NCBI GenBank assembly: GCA_900753095.1
Contig: CAADXT010000131.1
Location: forward strand, 1-26,886
Origin: Eggerthellaceae bacterium
Lineage (GTDB): Bacteria > Actinomycetota > Coriobacteriia > Coriobacteriales > Eggerthellaceae
Reading direction: 5' to 3'
DNA: 26,886 nucleotides
Shown: piece by piece, positions 7,666 to 15,568 of the stretch
How the letters are laid out: every line of letters begins with the position of its first letter
How positions within the stretch are numbered: the stretch's first letter is position 1
Position numbers and translations under genes: made by a program
Notes under the pieces: model-generated
Told to the model about the DNA's origin: nothing
The model's input: the letters and a program-made list of their open reading frames with translations, nothing else
Databases searched by the model: none

Positions 7666-9720
7666 CTACTTTGCCGCGCACAGCTCAGCGATGGTGCACA
7701 GCAACGCCTCGCTTTCCAAGGGCTTCGAGAGGTGCTCGTCCATCCCCGCCTCCTTGCTCTTGCGCCTATCGTCGTCGAAGGCGTTGGCCGTCATGGCGAT
7801 GATGGGAACCGACTGCGAGTCTTTCTTGCCGCATGCCCTGATGGCCCGAGTTGCCTCGTAGCCGTCCATCAAGGGCATCATCACATCCATCAGGACCGCA
7901 TCGAAATAATATGCAGGCTTCTTCTTGAACAGGGAAACAGCCTGCTGGCCGTCGATGGCCTCCACCACCTCGATGCCCGCATCTTTCAGGATGAACGTGG
8001 CGATTTCGCGGTTAAGGTCGTTGTCTTCGGCAATCAGAACACGCGCACCGTGCAAATCGATGCGCGGGCGCGAAGCTGGCTTGCCGTACTCGCCTGAATC
8101 GGCGATTTTGAAGGGAATGGAAACGGAAATCCGCGTACCCTGCCCCACCTTGCTTTCGATGGCGATGGTGCCACCCATGCGATCTACCAGGTTCTTCACG
8201 ATGGCCATACCAAGCCCCGTGCCCATATACGTGCTTCGAGGACCGTGATCAGCCTGGACAAACGGCTTGAAGATGTTCTCGATGAACTCTTCGCTCATGC
8301 CGATGCCCGTGTCGCTTACCACAAGCGTTACCAGGGAAACGCCTTCGGCCTGCCGCTCTTCGGAAAGAGCGCAATGCACCGAACCACCATCGTAGTTGTA
8401 TTTAACGGCATTCGTTACCAGGTTCAAGAAAATCTGCTGCAAGTAAAGGGGGCTACCTACCAGGTAAGGGTTGCAGAAACCCCCTTCTGGCACCTCGAGG
8501 CTGAAAGCTATGCCTCCCTTTTCAGCACGCATCTGCGCAATGGTTTCCAGCTCGTTGGCTAAACCAGGCAGGAAGAACACCTCTTCGTACAGCGGAACGC
8601 TCTTGTTTTCGAGCTTGCTAAGCTCGAGCGTGTCGTTGATAAGCGAAAGCAGGTGGTTTGCAGCGATCTTCGCCTTAGCGCGGCTCGAATCCACCAGCTC
8701 GCGGTTTTCCGGATGCGCGCCGCAGATTTCGAGCAGGCCGATTATGCCGTTCAGCGGCGTGCGCATGTCGTGCGACATACGCGAAAGGAAATCGGTCTTG
8801 CCCTGATTGGCGCGGCGCTCGCTTTCAAGCGCGATGGATTTCTCCATCAGCTCGTTAACATCCAAGATCAGGTTCCAGTGCTCAACCGCGCCATCGGGCG
8901 TGATGAACTTCCTGCCGCGATCCTCGATGTACTTCCAGGAGCCGTCTTTGCAGCGCATGCGGTACGTAGTGGCGTAATGGTCCTGCACCTCGTATTGGGC
9001 CAGCGCATCGGCGATGCCCGTTTCCAAATCTTCAGGGTGCGCCAAACCGGCAATGGTGCCATCGCATGCTTCCATCAGCTCATCGGGCGTGTCGTAGCCC
9101 AACATGTCGGCGAACTGGTCGGAAACGTAGCGAAACGAGTAGGCGGGGTCGTCGTTGCTGATTTTCACGCCGCCGGGAAGAGCATTCGTGATGAGGTCGA
9201 GCTGACGCTCAAGCTCGTAATTCGCTTTCTCAAGCGAGCGCTGATAGTAACGCTCCCTCTCAACGATCTCGTCAACGCTGCGAAATCCCAGGAAAGCATA
9301 GTGGCCACCCGCGTCGTACTCTTTGACGATATGGGCCTGGAAGAAGGAAAGGCCCGCAGCATTGGGCTTTGTCTCGAACGAGAAATGGTAGTCGTCGCAT
9401 TCGGCGAAGCGCTCGCGGATGGTTTCGCGGTTGAGCTCGCGATTCATCGCCTTCCGCTGACCGGGCACCACGAACGCATCAGCGTATCTGCGCACATAAT
9501 CGGTGAAATACCGTATCTCGGAATGCTCCTGAGCGTGGTTGGTTTCCTGGCTGAACACGATTTCGTACTCATCGGTTTCAAGATCGAGAACGAACGCGAT
9601 GGTGTAGTCGAGGCTCAACCCGAACAACGCCCTGTCGCGAATGTTGGCCCTACGGCTTCCTTCCGTCTTGTCGCTTTCAGCAGTGCAAGAAGCACTCTTT
9701 CCCTGTTGCTCAACGCTCAT
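7666..9720 (-). CDS. PAS-containing hybrid sensor histidine kinase/response regulator
   Basis: A soluble signalling kinase of 684 residues with no membrane segment. Order: an N-terminal PAS-like sensor region (about 30-150), a PAS fold (about 180-290), and a HisKA dimerisation domain with SHDMRTPLNG (phospho-His at 317). Then comes a HATPase with an N box NLVTNAVKYN (Asn437), DTGIGM and GTGLGMAIVKN boxes. A C-terminal receiver has the AEDND acidic pocket, phospho-Asp in LMDVMMPLMDG (612) and the Lys in SKPLE. I chose ATG 9720 (MSVEQQ) because GGGGG lies about 5 nt upstream; ATGs at 9759 and 9780 lack an SD. No DNA-binding response regulator or Hpt protein is adjacent, so its output partner is elsewhere. 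It follows the M6 protease gene by 135 bp on the same strand. Confidence 0.92.
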   Translation of the reverse strand: MSVEQQGKSASCTAESDKTEGSRRANIRDRALFGLSLDYTIAFVLDLETDEYEIVFSQETNHAQEHSEIRYFTDYVRRYADAFVVPGQRKAMNRELNRETIRERFAECDDYHFSFETKPNAAGLSFFQAHIVKEYDAGGHYAFLGFRSVDEIVERERYYQRSLEKANYELERQLDLITNALPGGVKISNDDPAYSFRYVSDQFADMLGYDTPDELMEACDGTIAGLAHPEDLETGIADALAQYEVQDHYATTYRMRCKDGSWKYIEDRGRKFITPDGAVEHWNLILDVNELMEKSIALESERRANQGKTDFLSRMSHDMRTPLNGIIGLLEICGAHPENRELVDSSRAKAKIAANHLLSLINDTLELSKLENKSVPLYEEVFFLPGLANELETIAQMRAEKGGIAFSLEVPEGGFCNPYLVGSPLYLQQIFLNLVTNAVKYNYDGGSVHCALSEERQAEGVSLVTLVVSDTGIGMSEEFIENIFKPFVQADHGPRSTYMGTGLGMAIVKNLVDRMGGTIAIESKVGQGTRISVSIPFKIADSGEYGKPASRPRIDLHGARVLIAEDNDLNREIATFILKDAGIEVVEAIDGQQAVSLFKKKPAYYFDAVLMDVMMPLMDGYEATRAIRACGKKDSQSVPIIAMTANAFDDDRRKSKEAGMDEHLSKPLESEALLCTIAELCAAK

Positions 9721-9855
9721 AGAACCCCCATTCCCCTTGCGGCGTTCAGGAAATCCCATGAGCCTCAATCCCAAGCGCACATCTGCCTATTATTGCAGAC
9801 GAAGAGGCAAAACAGCGTGGGACCCCTCCCCAATGCAGTGAATTGCGTCAAAGCA

Positions 9856-12800
9856 CTACATGTTCCGGCGCATCTTTCGGCGCGCTGAAACCGCGCAGGT
9901 AGCGGCACACGCGGCAAGGCAAAGGGCAACGGGGCCTGCCGGGGAATCGCCCGTCCGAGCCGAAACGGATGGCTCTGCACCCTGCCCCGCGCTGCTTCCA
10001 TCGCCGTTACCGGAATCGGCGGCGGGATTCGGCTTCGCCGGGTCAGAAGGATCAACTGGCTCTACCGGGTCAGAACCACCAGCCACCTTGTACTCATCGC
10101 AACGTAGCCAATCGGTCTTATCCCACTGGGAAGTTAACGCGCTGTACCCCAGGTTCATGTAGTTCGAGCCCTGCCAAAAGCCGCACGGGCCGCCGTACCC
10201 CGCAGAATACTTGGCCGTTTGCAGCGAAGAGTCGAAAAAGACCAGCTCACTTGGCTGATTCCCGTCGGGGTCCGCCACGCGATTGGTATATACGTTAGCT
10301 ACAACGGCACCGTCGGCGCCAGGCGAAAGTCGCACATAGAAGTCCTCGGAACTGATGCGATTCTCATAGGTGCAGCTCGTTGGAGAGCCCCCGTTAAGAG
10401 GATATTTGGTCACACGGCTTGCCAAAGGAGCCGCCTCGCCTTCCGCTGTAGAGACATCGTGGCTGGCCACAACCAGCGAATCACCGGCAAGCATAGCCGC
10501 ATCGATCGAAACCGCTTCCTTCGATTCGAAAGAGTAGGCGCATACCAAATCGGAAAACGAAACCGCCTCATCGAAAGCTTCGTCAAGGGAGCCAGCGAAA
10601 CGCAGCGAGCTGAACGCCTGGCCATCGAGCACTTTCATTTCCGCTCCCGACGCAGCCTCCCCGCTTTGGTAACTGCTAACAACCATGTTCCCGCTGCCGG
10701 CATCGTTCGCGGCGCTTGCGCCCAGCACAATGGCATAGGATTCCTGCACCGACCCATCGTTGCGCGCATCGGATTTTATCAGCAACAACCCATCGCCAGT
10801 GCGCCTGGCCTCAACGAGCGATCCTTGGCATGAAAGCAAGTTGGGCGTGTCGGAGCTTGGCTCTGCCTGGGCTATCACTTTGCTTTGGGAGAGGTCCACC
10901 CATGCGCACGTTTTCTTCACTCCGCCGTAGCCGTCAGGGCTGCGCAAGAACACTACCGCAGTGTTGTCGTCCAGCAGCTTGGCCTCGATGCCGGCCTGGC
11001 CATGCTGAAATATGCCGAGCTCCGAAAGCCAGCCACCACCCGTGCCCTCCACGGGGACAGAAGCGCACTGCACCGGATTTGACTCATCGACGCGATTCAA
11101 CAGCAAGCATCCATTCGATTCGCTTCCCTCTTCGTCGGGATTGAAACCACGTGCCACGAAGAAGAGCTTGGAGCCATTGCTTTGCGTTAAAACATCCGAC
11201 AAGGGCTCGCGCAAAACGCTATCGGGCAGATGCACGTTTGTTGCGCTGGTAGATTCAGGTGCAAGCATGCTTTCGCTTCCCGCTGCGCTTATGGGAATAC
11301 GCACCTCGGGGGCATACACCGTCCCCGATGAATCGCGCCCCAAGATGAACAGCCCCTCGGGCAACACCAATTCCGCCCTTTTCCCTGGTTGGAATTCAGC
11401 AGGGTCGAGCGCCCACGAAACGCGGATTTCCCCATCAACGCTTGAAAGGTCTGCCGATCGGCCCCAATCGTCGGACGGATCGCTATCGAACACGATAGTG
11501 GGATATTTGTTCGGATCTTCTGAGCACGCCGTCGACATGGAAAACGAAAGCGTTCTGCTGTCAATGCATTGCACGCTGGAAGCATCCGCGATGCTCGCCG
11601 AAAAGTCCGAAGGATCGATGGGCTCTTTGGCGACATAGGAAAGCGTTACCGATTCCTGGCCTTCTTCGCCATGCGTGCGTTCCACCGAAATGCCGGTGAA
11701 GCCGCCGGCCAGCCCGCCAGCAAAATTAGTAGAAGGGTTGGTAAACGGCGTTACCGAAGCGCCTTGCTTTAGAGCGTTGAAACCGTCGCCTTCGGCGCCT
11801 AGCGCCTCGATAAGCTTATCCCCGTCGACGCCATACGCATTCGATTCAAGGAAATCGGACCCTGAATCGTCGAGCTCAGCCTGAACACGGTACATGCGAA
11901 GCGCGCCGTTTTCTAGGACCGATTCCGCATCCTGATTCCCAACCTGGTTGTCCAATTGCAGCAAGTAGAACGATGAGAGCAAACCGTCTTCATCGAAAAG
12001 GTCGAAAGAGCGGCCATCCACGCTTGAGGTTAGGTCGCCCGCAACAGCGACAAAGCCACCCGTCTCCTTATCGCTGAGGTTCATCGATTGCAAAGCTTCG
12101 GTAACCGAGCCATCAAAATGCTCCGGTTCACCGTCGCCGCGTTTAACCCATACGCCATCGTTGGAAACCTTTACGCGGGTTATATCCAGGTTCGAAATCC
12201 AGCCCAGCACCCACTTGGAGAATGCGCATTGGTCGCCAACGTTATCGAACATCATGTCGTGCGTATTGATACCTGAAGAAGAACCAGCTTTGTTCGAGTA
12301 GAAATCTGGCAAGCCAAGGGCATGACCCGTTTCGTGGATTATCGTCTCGGTTGATCCGTTCTCGTTTGCCGGCTCGTGCAACAGTATTTCGCTGCCCAAA
12401 CGGACCTGGGTTCCTTCGATGGGCTCAGTATCAGATGACTTTCGATGATTGCTCCACCAGGTAGTGCCCCAGCCAGTGGTTTTGCCCGCAAAGTGCAGAT
12501 ACACGCCATCGATCAGGCCGTCTTCGTTACCGTCGAACGACGCAACGTCAACGCCCTGCTCTTTGAGCGCGGTAACCGCCTCGCGGAACAGCTCATCTAC
12601 GCGATCGGTGTAATAGCTGCGGCAATGCTTGGCCGCGTAGTCGTACGCCCTGCCCGTGAAGCTGAGCCTCCCATACGAAGAGCGGCCGTAGTACGCATTC
12701 AGGCTTTCGTACGGTGCCGCATCCGCCGTGCCGTCGATCATAGCTTGCAGCGCCTTGAGCGTATCGCCTTCGTCAAACGCCATAGCCTCCTCATCGCCTT

Positions 12801-13146
12801 CTGCAGGAAACGAGACGCGAAGGGCCAAGACCTTCGCCGTTCCCTCAAGGGGCATGCCGCTAACCGATGCAGGAGGCACCTTCCCACGCGCGCTACGTGA
12901 GCTCGCGGCGCCTTGACGCTCCTGCAGGCCTTCAAGCAATTCCTGGTCGAACGAGTCGTTGCCGAGCGCCTTTTGATAAGCCTGGCGCTGGGCAAGAGTG
13001 CCGTCGGCCTCGTAGGCCTCAAGCTCGCTTTGCGAGGGAATGCACGATGCGAATGCGGAAGAGGGCGCGCAGGCAAAGAAGCAGGCAACGGCAAGCGCCG
13101 CAACAATCAACGGCTTGAGGATTGCGAACGAGGCGGAACGGGGCAT
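9856..13146 (-). CDS. secreted M6-family metalloprotease with C-terminal anchor
   Basis: A large extracellular zinc protease of 1096 residues. A signal peptide covers residues 1-33 (basic start MPRSASFAILK, hydrophobic core, AFA before the likely cleavage). The M6 (immune inhibitor A-like) catalytic motif HETGHALGLPD is at 271-281 (His271, Glu272, His275). Just before it, DGNEDGLIDG (205-214) looks like a calcium-binding loop. Residues from about 480 to 1030 form beta-rich modules without a clear family. The tail is a Pro/Gly/Ser/Asp-rich linker, SARTGDS, a hydrophobic segment and a basic end, which resembles a sortase-type wall-sorting signal with a variant LPxTG. ATG 13146 is preferred over longer starts because AAAGGA lies about 9 nt upstream and a signal peptide follows at once. 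It probably degrades extracellular proteins; substrate unknown. Confidence 0.9.
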   Translation of the reverse strand: MPRSASFAILKPLIVAALAVACFFACAPSSAFASCIPSQSELEAYEADGTLAQRQAYQKALGNDSFDQELLEGLQERQGAASSRSARGKVPPASVSGMPLEGTAKVLALRVSFPAEGDEEAMAFDEGDTLKALQAMIDGTADAAPYESLNAYYGRSSYGRLSFTGRAYDYAAKHCRSYYTDRVDELFREAVTALKEQGVDVASFDGNEDGLIDGVYLHFAGKTTGWGTTWWSNHRKSSDTEPIEGTQVRLGSEILLHEPANENGSTETIIHETGHALGLPDFYSNKAGSSSGINTHDMMFDNVGDQCAFSKWVLGWISNLDITRVKVSNDGVWVKRGDGEPEHFDGSVTEALQSMNLSDKETGGFVAVAGDLTSSVDGRSFDLFDEDGLLSSFYLLQLDNQVGNQDAESVLENGALRMYRVQAELDDSGSDFLESNAYGVDGDKLIEALGAEGDGFNALKQGASVTPFTNPSTNFAGGLAGGFTGISVERTHGEEGQESVTLSYVAKEPIDPSDFSASIADASSVQCIDSRTLSFSMSTACSEDPNKYPTIVFDSDPSDDWGRSADLSSVDGEIRVSWALDPAEFQPGKRAELVLPEGLFILGRDSSGTVYAPEVRIPISAAGSESMLAPESTSATNVHLPDSVLREPLSDVLTQSNGSKLFFVARGFNPDEEGSESNGCLLLNRVDESNPVQCASVPVEGTGGGWLSELGIFQHGQAGIEAKLLDDNTAVVFLRSPDGYGGVKKTCAWVDLSQSKVIAQAEPSSDTPNLLSCQGSLVEARRTGDGLLLIKSDARNDGSVQESYAIVLGASAANDAGSGNMVVSSYQSGEAASGAEMKVLDGQAFSSLRFAGSLDEAFDEAVSFSDLVCAYSFESKEAVSIDAAMLAGDSLVVASHDVSTAEGEAAPLASRVTKYPLNGGSPTSCTYENRISSEDFYVRLSPGADGAVVANVYTNRVADPDGNQPSELVFFDSSLQTAKYSAGYGGPCGFWQGSNYMNLGYSALTSQWDKTDWLRCDEYKVAGGSDPVEPVDPSDPAKPNPAADSGNGDGSSAGQGAEPSVSARTGDSPAGPVALCLAACAATCAVSARRKMRRNM

Positions 13147-13227
13147 GGCGCTTTTCCTTTGCACTGGCGACGATGGACATTTTGCTGTGCTTACCTTAGC
13201 AAAAATACCGCCAATACCTCGCGCAAC

Positions 13228-13259
13228 AATGCTCCTTGGGAGGCCGCCCAAGGAGCATT
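13228..13259. terminator. strong hairpin downstream of the toxin-antitoxin pair
   Basis: A perfect 13-bp stem, AATGCTCCTTGGG and CCCAAGGAGCATT, with a 6-nt loop. On the minus strand it sits after the antitoxin gene stop and before the M6 protease start, so it most likely separates the two transcription units. The T tract is poor. Confidence 0.6.
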
Positions 13260-13361
13260 CGCAGGCGCTGTTCAGTTGTTTTTGCGAGGGCTTCCCCATT
13301 TAGCCGGAGACGTTTCGGGGTACTGCCGACTTCAAGCCGCCCCCTTCGGGGCCTTTAGACG

Positions 13362-13685
13362 CTACGCCACGCCCGCACGCGCCAGGTCCTCGTCAACCAG
13401 ATGGCGCAAGTAGTCGGAGCGCTTCATGCCCAGCTGCGCCGCACGCGCATCGATGGCCGCAATCTTGTTGAGCGGCTCCTTGAAGCCCACCTGCTTCATT
13501 TCCTCGCCGAACTTCAGCGGGCGGCCAACAATGGTTTCGCCCGACCAATCGTCGCCAGGCAGAATGCCTTTCTCGAGGTCTTCACAAATAGCCGCAATAT
13601 TCCTTTCTTCAAGAACCTCTCCATTGCTCAATAACAAACCTTCATTGAGTCCGTTTTCCGGAAGAACGGTAACGTTTGTTTCCAT
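13362..13685 (-). CDS. ribbon-helix-helix-type antitoxin (BrnA-like)
   Basis: A 107-residue protein. The C-terminal third (about residues 70-107, IAAIDARAAQLGMKRSDYLRHLV) has the look of a ribbon-helix-helix helix pair of the kind found in BrnA and related antitoxins; the N-terminal part is variable and would bind the toxin. The start codon overlaps the end of the upstream toxin gene by 58 nt, and the nine-G run lying 8-16 nt before the ATG serves as the SD. A short GCCCC-GAAG-GGGGC hairpin (13339-13352) follows the stop. Expected to neutralise the toxin and repress the operon through the palindrome at 13995-14015. Family assignment by pattern only. Confidence 0.65.
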   Translation of the reverse strand: METNVTVLPENGLNEGLLLSNGEVLEERNIAAICEDLEKGILPGDDWSGETIVGRPLKFGEEMKQVGFKEPLNKIAAIDARAAQLGMKRSDYLRHLVDEDLARAGVA

Positions 13686-13978
13686 TTTGCTTCCCCCCCC
13701 CTGTTCGCATAACTGTCTCTTCTCGCCTTTCCCAACCCCAATTCCCGCTGAATCGAAGCACTTATCGGACTGTTCGCGTGAAATATTAAATACGAACCAT
13801 CAGCGGCCTGGGCGGCAATAAGCTCGATGCCATTTCCCTTCAGGTCGAATCCGATAGCGACCCAATAGGTATCGTCTCCTGGCCGCCTTTCGCCCAAAGG
13901 ATCTTGCCACGCTTCTACGATTTGGCGCACTGACAAGCCATGCTTGAGTGCATGTGGGTGAATTATTAGCTCATCCAA
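13628..13978 (-). CDS. BrnT-like toxin candidate
   Basis: A 116-residue protein. The segment HPHALKHGLSVRQIVEAWQDPL followed by alternating beta strands and a late FHANSP resembles the BrnT/RelE-type layout (KHGhs...A..dP, then the IIHAM-like strand). The start is TTG 13978 with an excellent SD (AGGAGGGAGG) 7 nt upstream. The last 30 or so residues run through a nine-G tract (13693-13701) and overlap the antitoxin gene; they look unlike a conserved domain and may be tail. Toxin upstream of antitoxin is the BrnTA order. An alternative is a non-toxic DUF4258-type protein. Confidence 0.6.
   Translation of the reverse strand: MDELIIHPHALKHGLSVRQIVEAWQDPLGERRPGDDTYWVAIGFDLKGNGIELIAAQAADGSYLIFHANSPISASIQRELGLGKARRDSYANRGGEAKWKQTLPFFRKTDSMKVCY
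13693..13701 (-). repeat. nine-G homopolymer at the toxin/antitoxin junction
   Basis: Nine consecutive C on the given strand (G on the coding strand). It encodes Arg-Gly-Gly near the toxin C-terminus and also provides the SD of the antitoxin. A tract of this length is prone to slippage. Confidence 0.85.
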
Positions 13979-13994
13979 AGTATAGCCTCCCTCC

Positions 13995-14015
13995 TAATTT
14001 CGTACAACGAAATTA
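13995..14015. promoter_or_regulatory. 21-bp perfect palindromic operator of the toxin-antitoxin operon
   Basis: TAATTTCGT - ACA - ACGAAATTA: 9-bp arms, perfect, with a 3-nt centre. It ends a few bases upstream of the SD of the toxin gene, so it overlaps the expected promoter. This is the standard place for an autoregulatory ribbon-helix-helix antitoxin to bind. Confidence 0.6.
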
Positions 14016-14084
14016 ATCCGACAGAGCATCAAGCTATCGGGCGAATAGGAAAGAGATAGGAACAGGAAAAGAAAGCAATCGCAA

Positions 14085-14100
14085 ACCGATAAGAATCGGT
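14085..14100. promoter_or_regulatory. small inverted repeat upstream of the flavoprotein gene
   Basis: ACCGAT-AAGA-ATCGGT, a perfect 6-bp inverted repeat about 85 bp before the start of the pyridoxamine oxidase-family gene. It may be an operator; there is no other evidence. Confidence 0.2.
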
Positions 14101-14185
14101 GTTCCCGTTGCGCGCGCAGGAGAAGAGGTTTGGTCGGAAATCGGCATCTTTGCTACCATCGAATACGGAAAGAAACGGAGGATCC

Positions 14186-14713
14186 ATGGAAAACGAACCG
14201 ATGCACCGCCCCATGCGCCAGGCAAGCCGCCAAGTGCGCAACGTCGACCAGCTCCACGCCATCGTTGAGGCGTGCCGCACTGTGCGCATCGGCGCGTTCG
14301 ATGAAGAGGGCCTGTTCATCGTTCCCATGAGCTTCGGCTACGACTGGGCCGACCCGGAAACCCCTGGCAACAATGCCCCTACCCCACGTTTGGCGCTGTG
14401 GGTGCACTCCGCGCCTGAAGGCCGCAAAGCCGATGCATTCAACCGCGGCGGGCGCGTTGCCATCGAGATGGATGTGGAAGACGGCGTGATTCCCGGGCCG
14501 TACGCCTGCGCCTATTCCTTCGCCTACCGCAGCATCATGGGAACCGGCACCATTCACCGCATCCAGGGCGCCGACGCGAAGCGCTACGGCCTTACGCGCA
14601 TCATGAACCACTTGGCGCCCGAGGCAAGCGCCGGCTTCACCGACCAAGCGCTGGCGAAGACGAACATCTACTGCATCGACATCGACACCTTCACCGGCAA
14701 GCAGCGGGCATAG
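14186..14713 (+). CDS. pyridoxamine 5'-phosphate oxidase-family (NimA-like) flavoprotein
   Basis: A 175-residue split-barrel FMN-binding protein of the Pyridox_ox_2 group, which includes the 5-nitroimidazole reductase NimA. Seen: an N-terminal MRQASRQV like the family MRR.dRe start, then strands FIVPMSFGYDW and RLALWVHSAPEGRKADAF (the family HSA.eG.K motif that contacts the flavin), and VAIEMDV, SIMGTGTIHRI and INIYCIDID-like end. ATG 14186 is supported by CGGAGGA 4 nt upstream. It is a single gene transcribed away from the toxin-antitoxin pair and followed by a strong terminator. A general detoxifying or cofactor-linked reductase role is likely; nitroimidazole resistance is only a possibility. 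Confidence 0.85.
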   Translation: MENEPMHRPMRQASRQVRNVDQLHAIVEACRTVRIGAFDEEGLFIVPMSFGYDWADPETPGNNAPTPRLALWVHSAPEGRKADAFNRGGRVAIEMDVEDGVIPGPYACAYSFAYRSIMGTGTIHRIQGADAKRYGLTRIMNHLAPEASAGFTDQALAKTNIYCIDIDTFTGKQRA

Positions 14714-14829
14714 GGCACGCGCGATAGCAAGGCTTCGTTCTTCGGCAAAACCTCAGCCGCTTCGTCGGCGAAACCTTCAAGCGACTTTGCGTCTTTCGCG
14801 CCCAGCCTATCGCGGCAAACGACCTCTTT

Positions 14830-14860
14830 AAAAACTATTCGTTTGAACGAATAGTTTTTT
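14830..14860. terminator. strong bidirectional terminator
   Basis: A perfect 14-bp inverted repeat, AAAAACTATTCGTT and AACGAATAGTTTTT, with a TG centre and a run of six T at the end on the plus strand and five on the minus. It ends the flavoprotein transcript and the convergent DUF2442 transcript. A diverged copy of one arm lies at 14877-14893. Confidence 0.85.
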
Positions 14861-14952
14861 GATTGCATCTTGATTTAAAACTGTTCGCTTAAAGGGGTAA
14901 TTAAAGAATGGGCAATTATACGCACAGCAAGCGCAGAGCCGTTACAGGGCCT

Positions 14953-15246
14953 TTACGCAATCTTTTCGTACGGAAAGCTCATCTTGTACATCGCCTCAGG
15001 GGCGATGCCAATGTCACCCTGAGCCCATGTGACAACACCGTAATCAATCTGAAAGTCTTGGAATACACCGAAATTCGTTAGGGAGGAAAATGCGGGCTTT
15101 TCGGCAAGCTGGGAAGCGTCAAAAAGCCTTGTTTCACCGGTTGAGAACGTCACAAACATAGACAAATCGTTAACAACTTTCGCGCTATCAACCTTCATAC
15201 CCGGCTCCGGTTCGCCAGCATATGCGATTCTGTCTAAAACATGCAT
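14953..15246 (-). CDS. DUF2442-family protein
   Basis: A 97-residue protein matching DUF2442: a two-strand opening, then MFVTFSTGETRLFDASQL (FxdG..r.fD), and GVVTWAQGDIGIAPEAMY, the family's WxxGxDlxPExLY ending. DUF2442 genes commonly sit beside small toxin-like or nucleotidyltransferase-like genes, as here, and are thought to be antitoxin-like; molecular function is not established. ATG 15246 has AGGA about 8 nt upstream. Its first 59 nt overlap the end of the upstream nucleotidyltransferase gene. Confidence 0.8.
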   Translation of the reverse strand: MHVLDRIAYAGEPEPGMKVDSAKVVNDLSMFVTFSTGETRLFDASQLAEKPAFSSLTNFGVFQDFQIDYGVVTWAQGDIGIAPEAMYKMSFPYEKIA

Positions 15247-15568
15247 GGCAGCATCCTAAGCCAATGGAGCATTCATAGAGCAACACCCTGTCTCGAAGCA
15301 TGTTTTCACAAACATGCGGGTAGCAAGATTGCTCGGTTACTACATCAACGGAAGCGCCTAGCCTGTCTTCAAGCTCGCTTGCAAACCCTCCAGCGTTGAA
15401 AAGGGAAAATGTTGGGCCAGTTTCAAGACAGAGATCCACATCGCTGCCAACATGTTGCTCCCCGCGAGCACAGGAACCGAACAGATAGGCTCGAAAAACA
15501 TCGTAATTCGGGGCGATGTCAGCAAGGGCGCCCTCGATATTTTGAACTGATAGTGAAGAAGCAGACAC
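15188..15568 (-). CDS. MNT-type nucleotidyltransferase domain protein
   Basis: A 126-residue minimal nucleotidyltransferase. The signature YLFGSCARGEQHVGSDVDLCL (Gly31-Ser32 with Asp43 and Asp45) is the GS...R.(x)SDxDL motif that binds nucleotide and two metal ions. Such proteins transfer AMP to partner proteins, classically as antitoxins of HEPN toxins (MntA), but no HEPN gene is present here. GTG 15568 is supported by AGAAAGG 6 nt upstream. After the usual family end (NMLRDRVLLYE) there is an unconserved Cys-rich tail of about 27 residues that overlaps the DUF2442 gene, suggesting loss of an earlier stop codon. The pair with DUF2442 is probably an operon. Confidence 0.82.
   Translation of the reverse strand: MSASSLSVQNIEGALADIAPNYDVFRAYLFGSCARGEQHVGSDVDLCLETGPTFSLFNAGGFASELEDRLGASVDVVTEQSCYPHVCENMLRDRVLLYECSIGLGCCHACFRQNRICWRTGAGYEG

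Noticed and set aside
5180..7861. An 893-codon open frame on the plus strand
   Set aside because: It is antisense to the racemase-family and opine dehydrogenase genes, which have clear motifs. The translation is low-complexity and motif-free, typical of an antisense frame in GC-rich DNA.
14668..14868. A 66-codon open frame on the minus strand
   Set aside because: Its start runs through the 14-bp terminator hairpin and it overlaps the end of the flavoprotein gene; no SD and no family.
14877..14893. Second copy of the terminator arm (AAAACTGTTCGCTTAAA)
   Set aside because: Similar to 14831-14847 but with several differences and no partner arm; too weak to call a repeat or operator.
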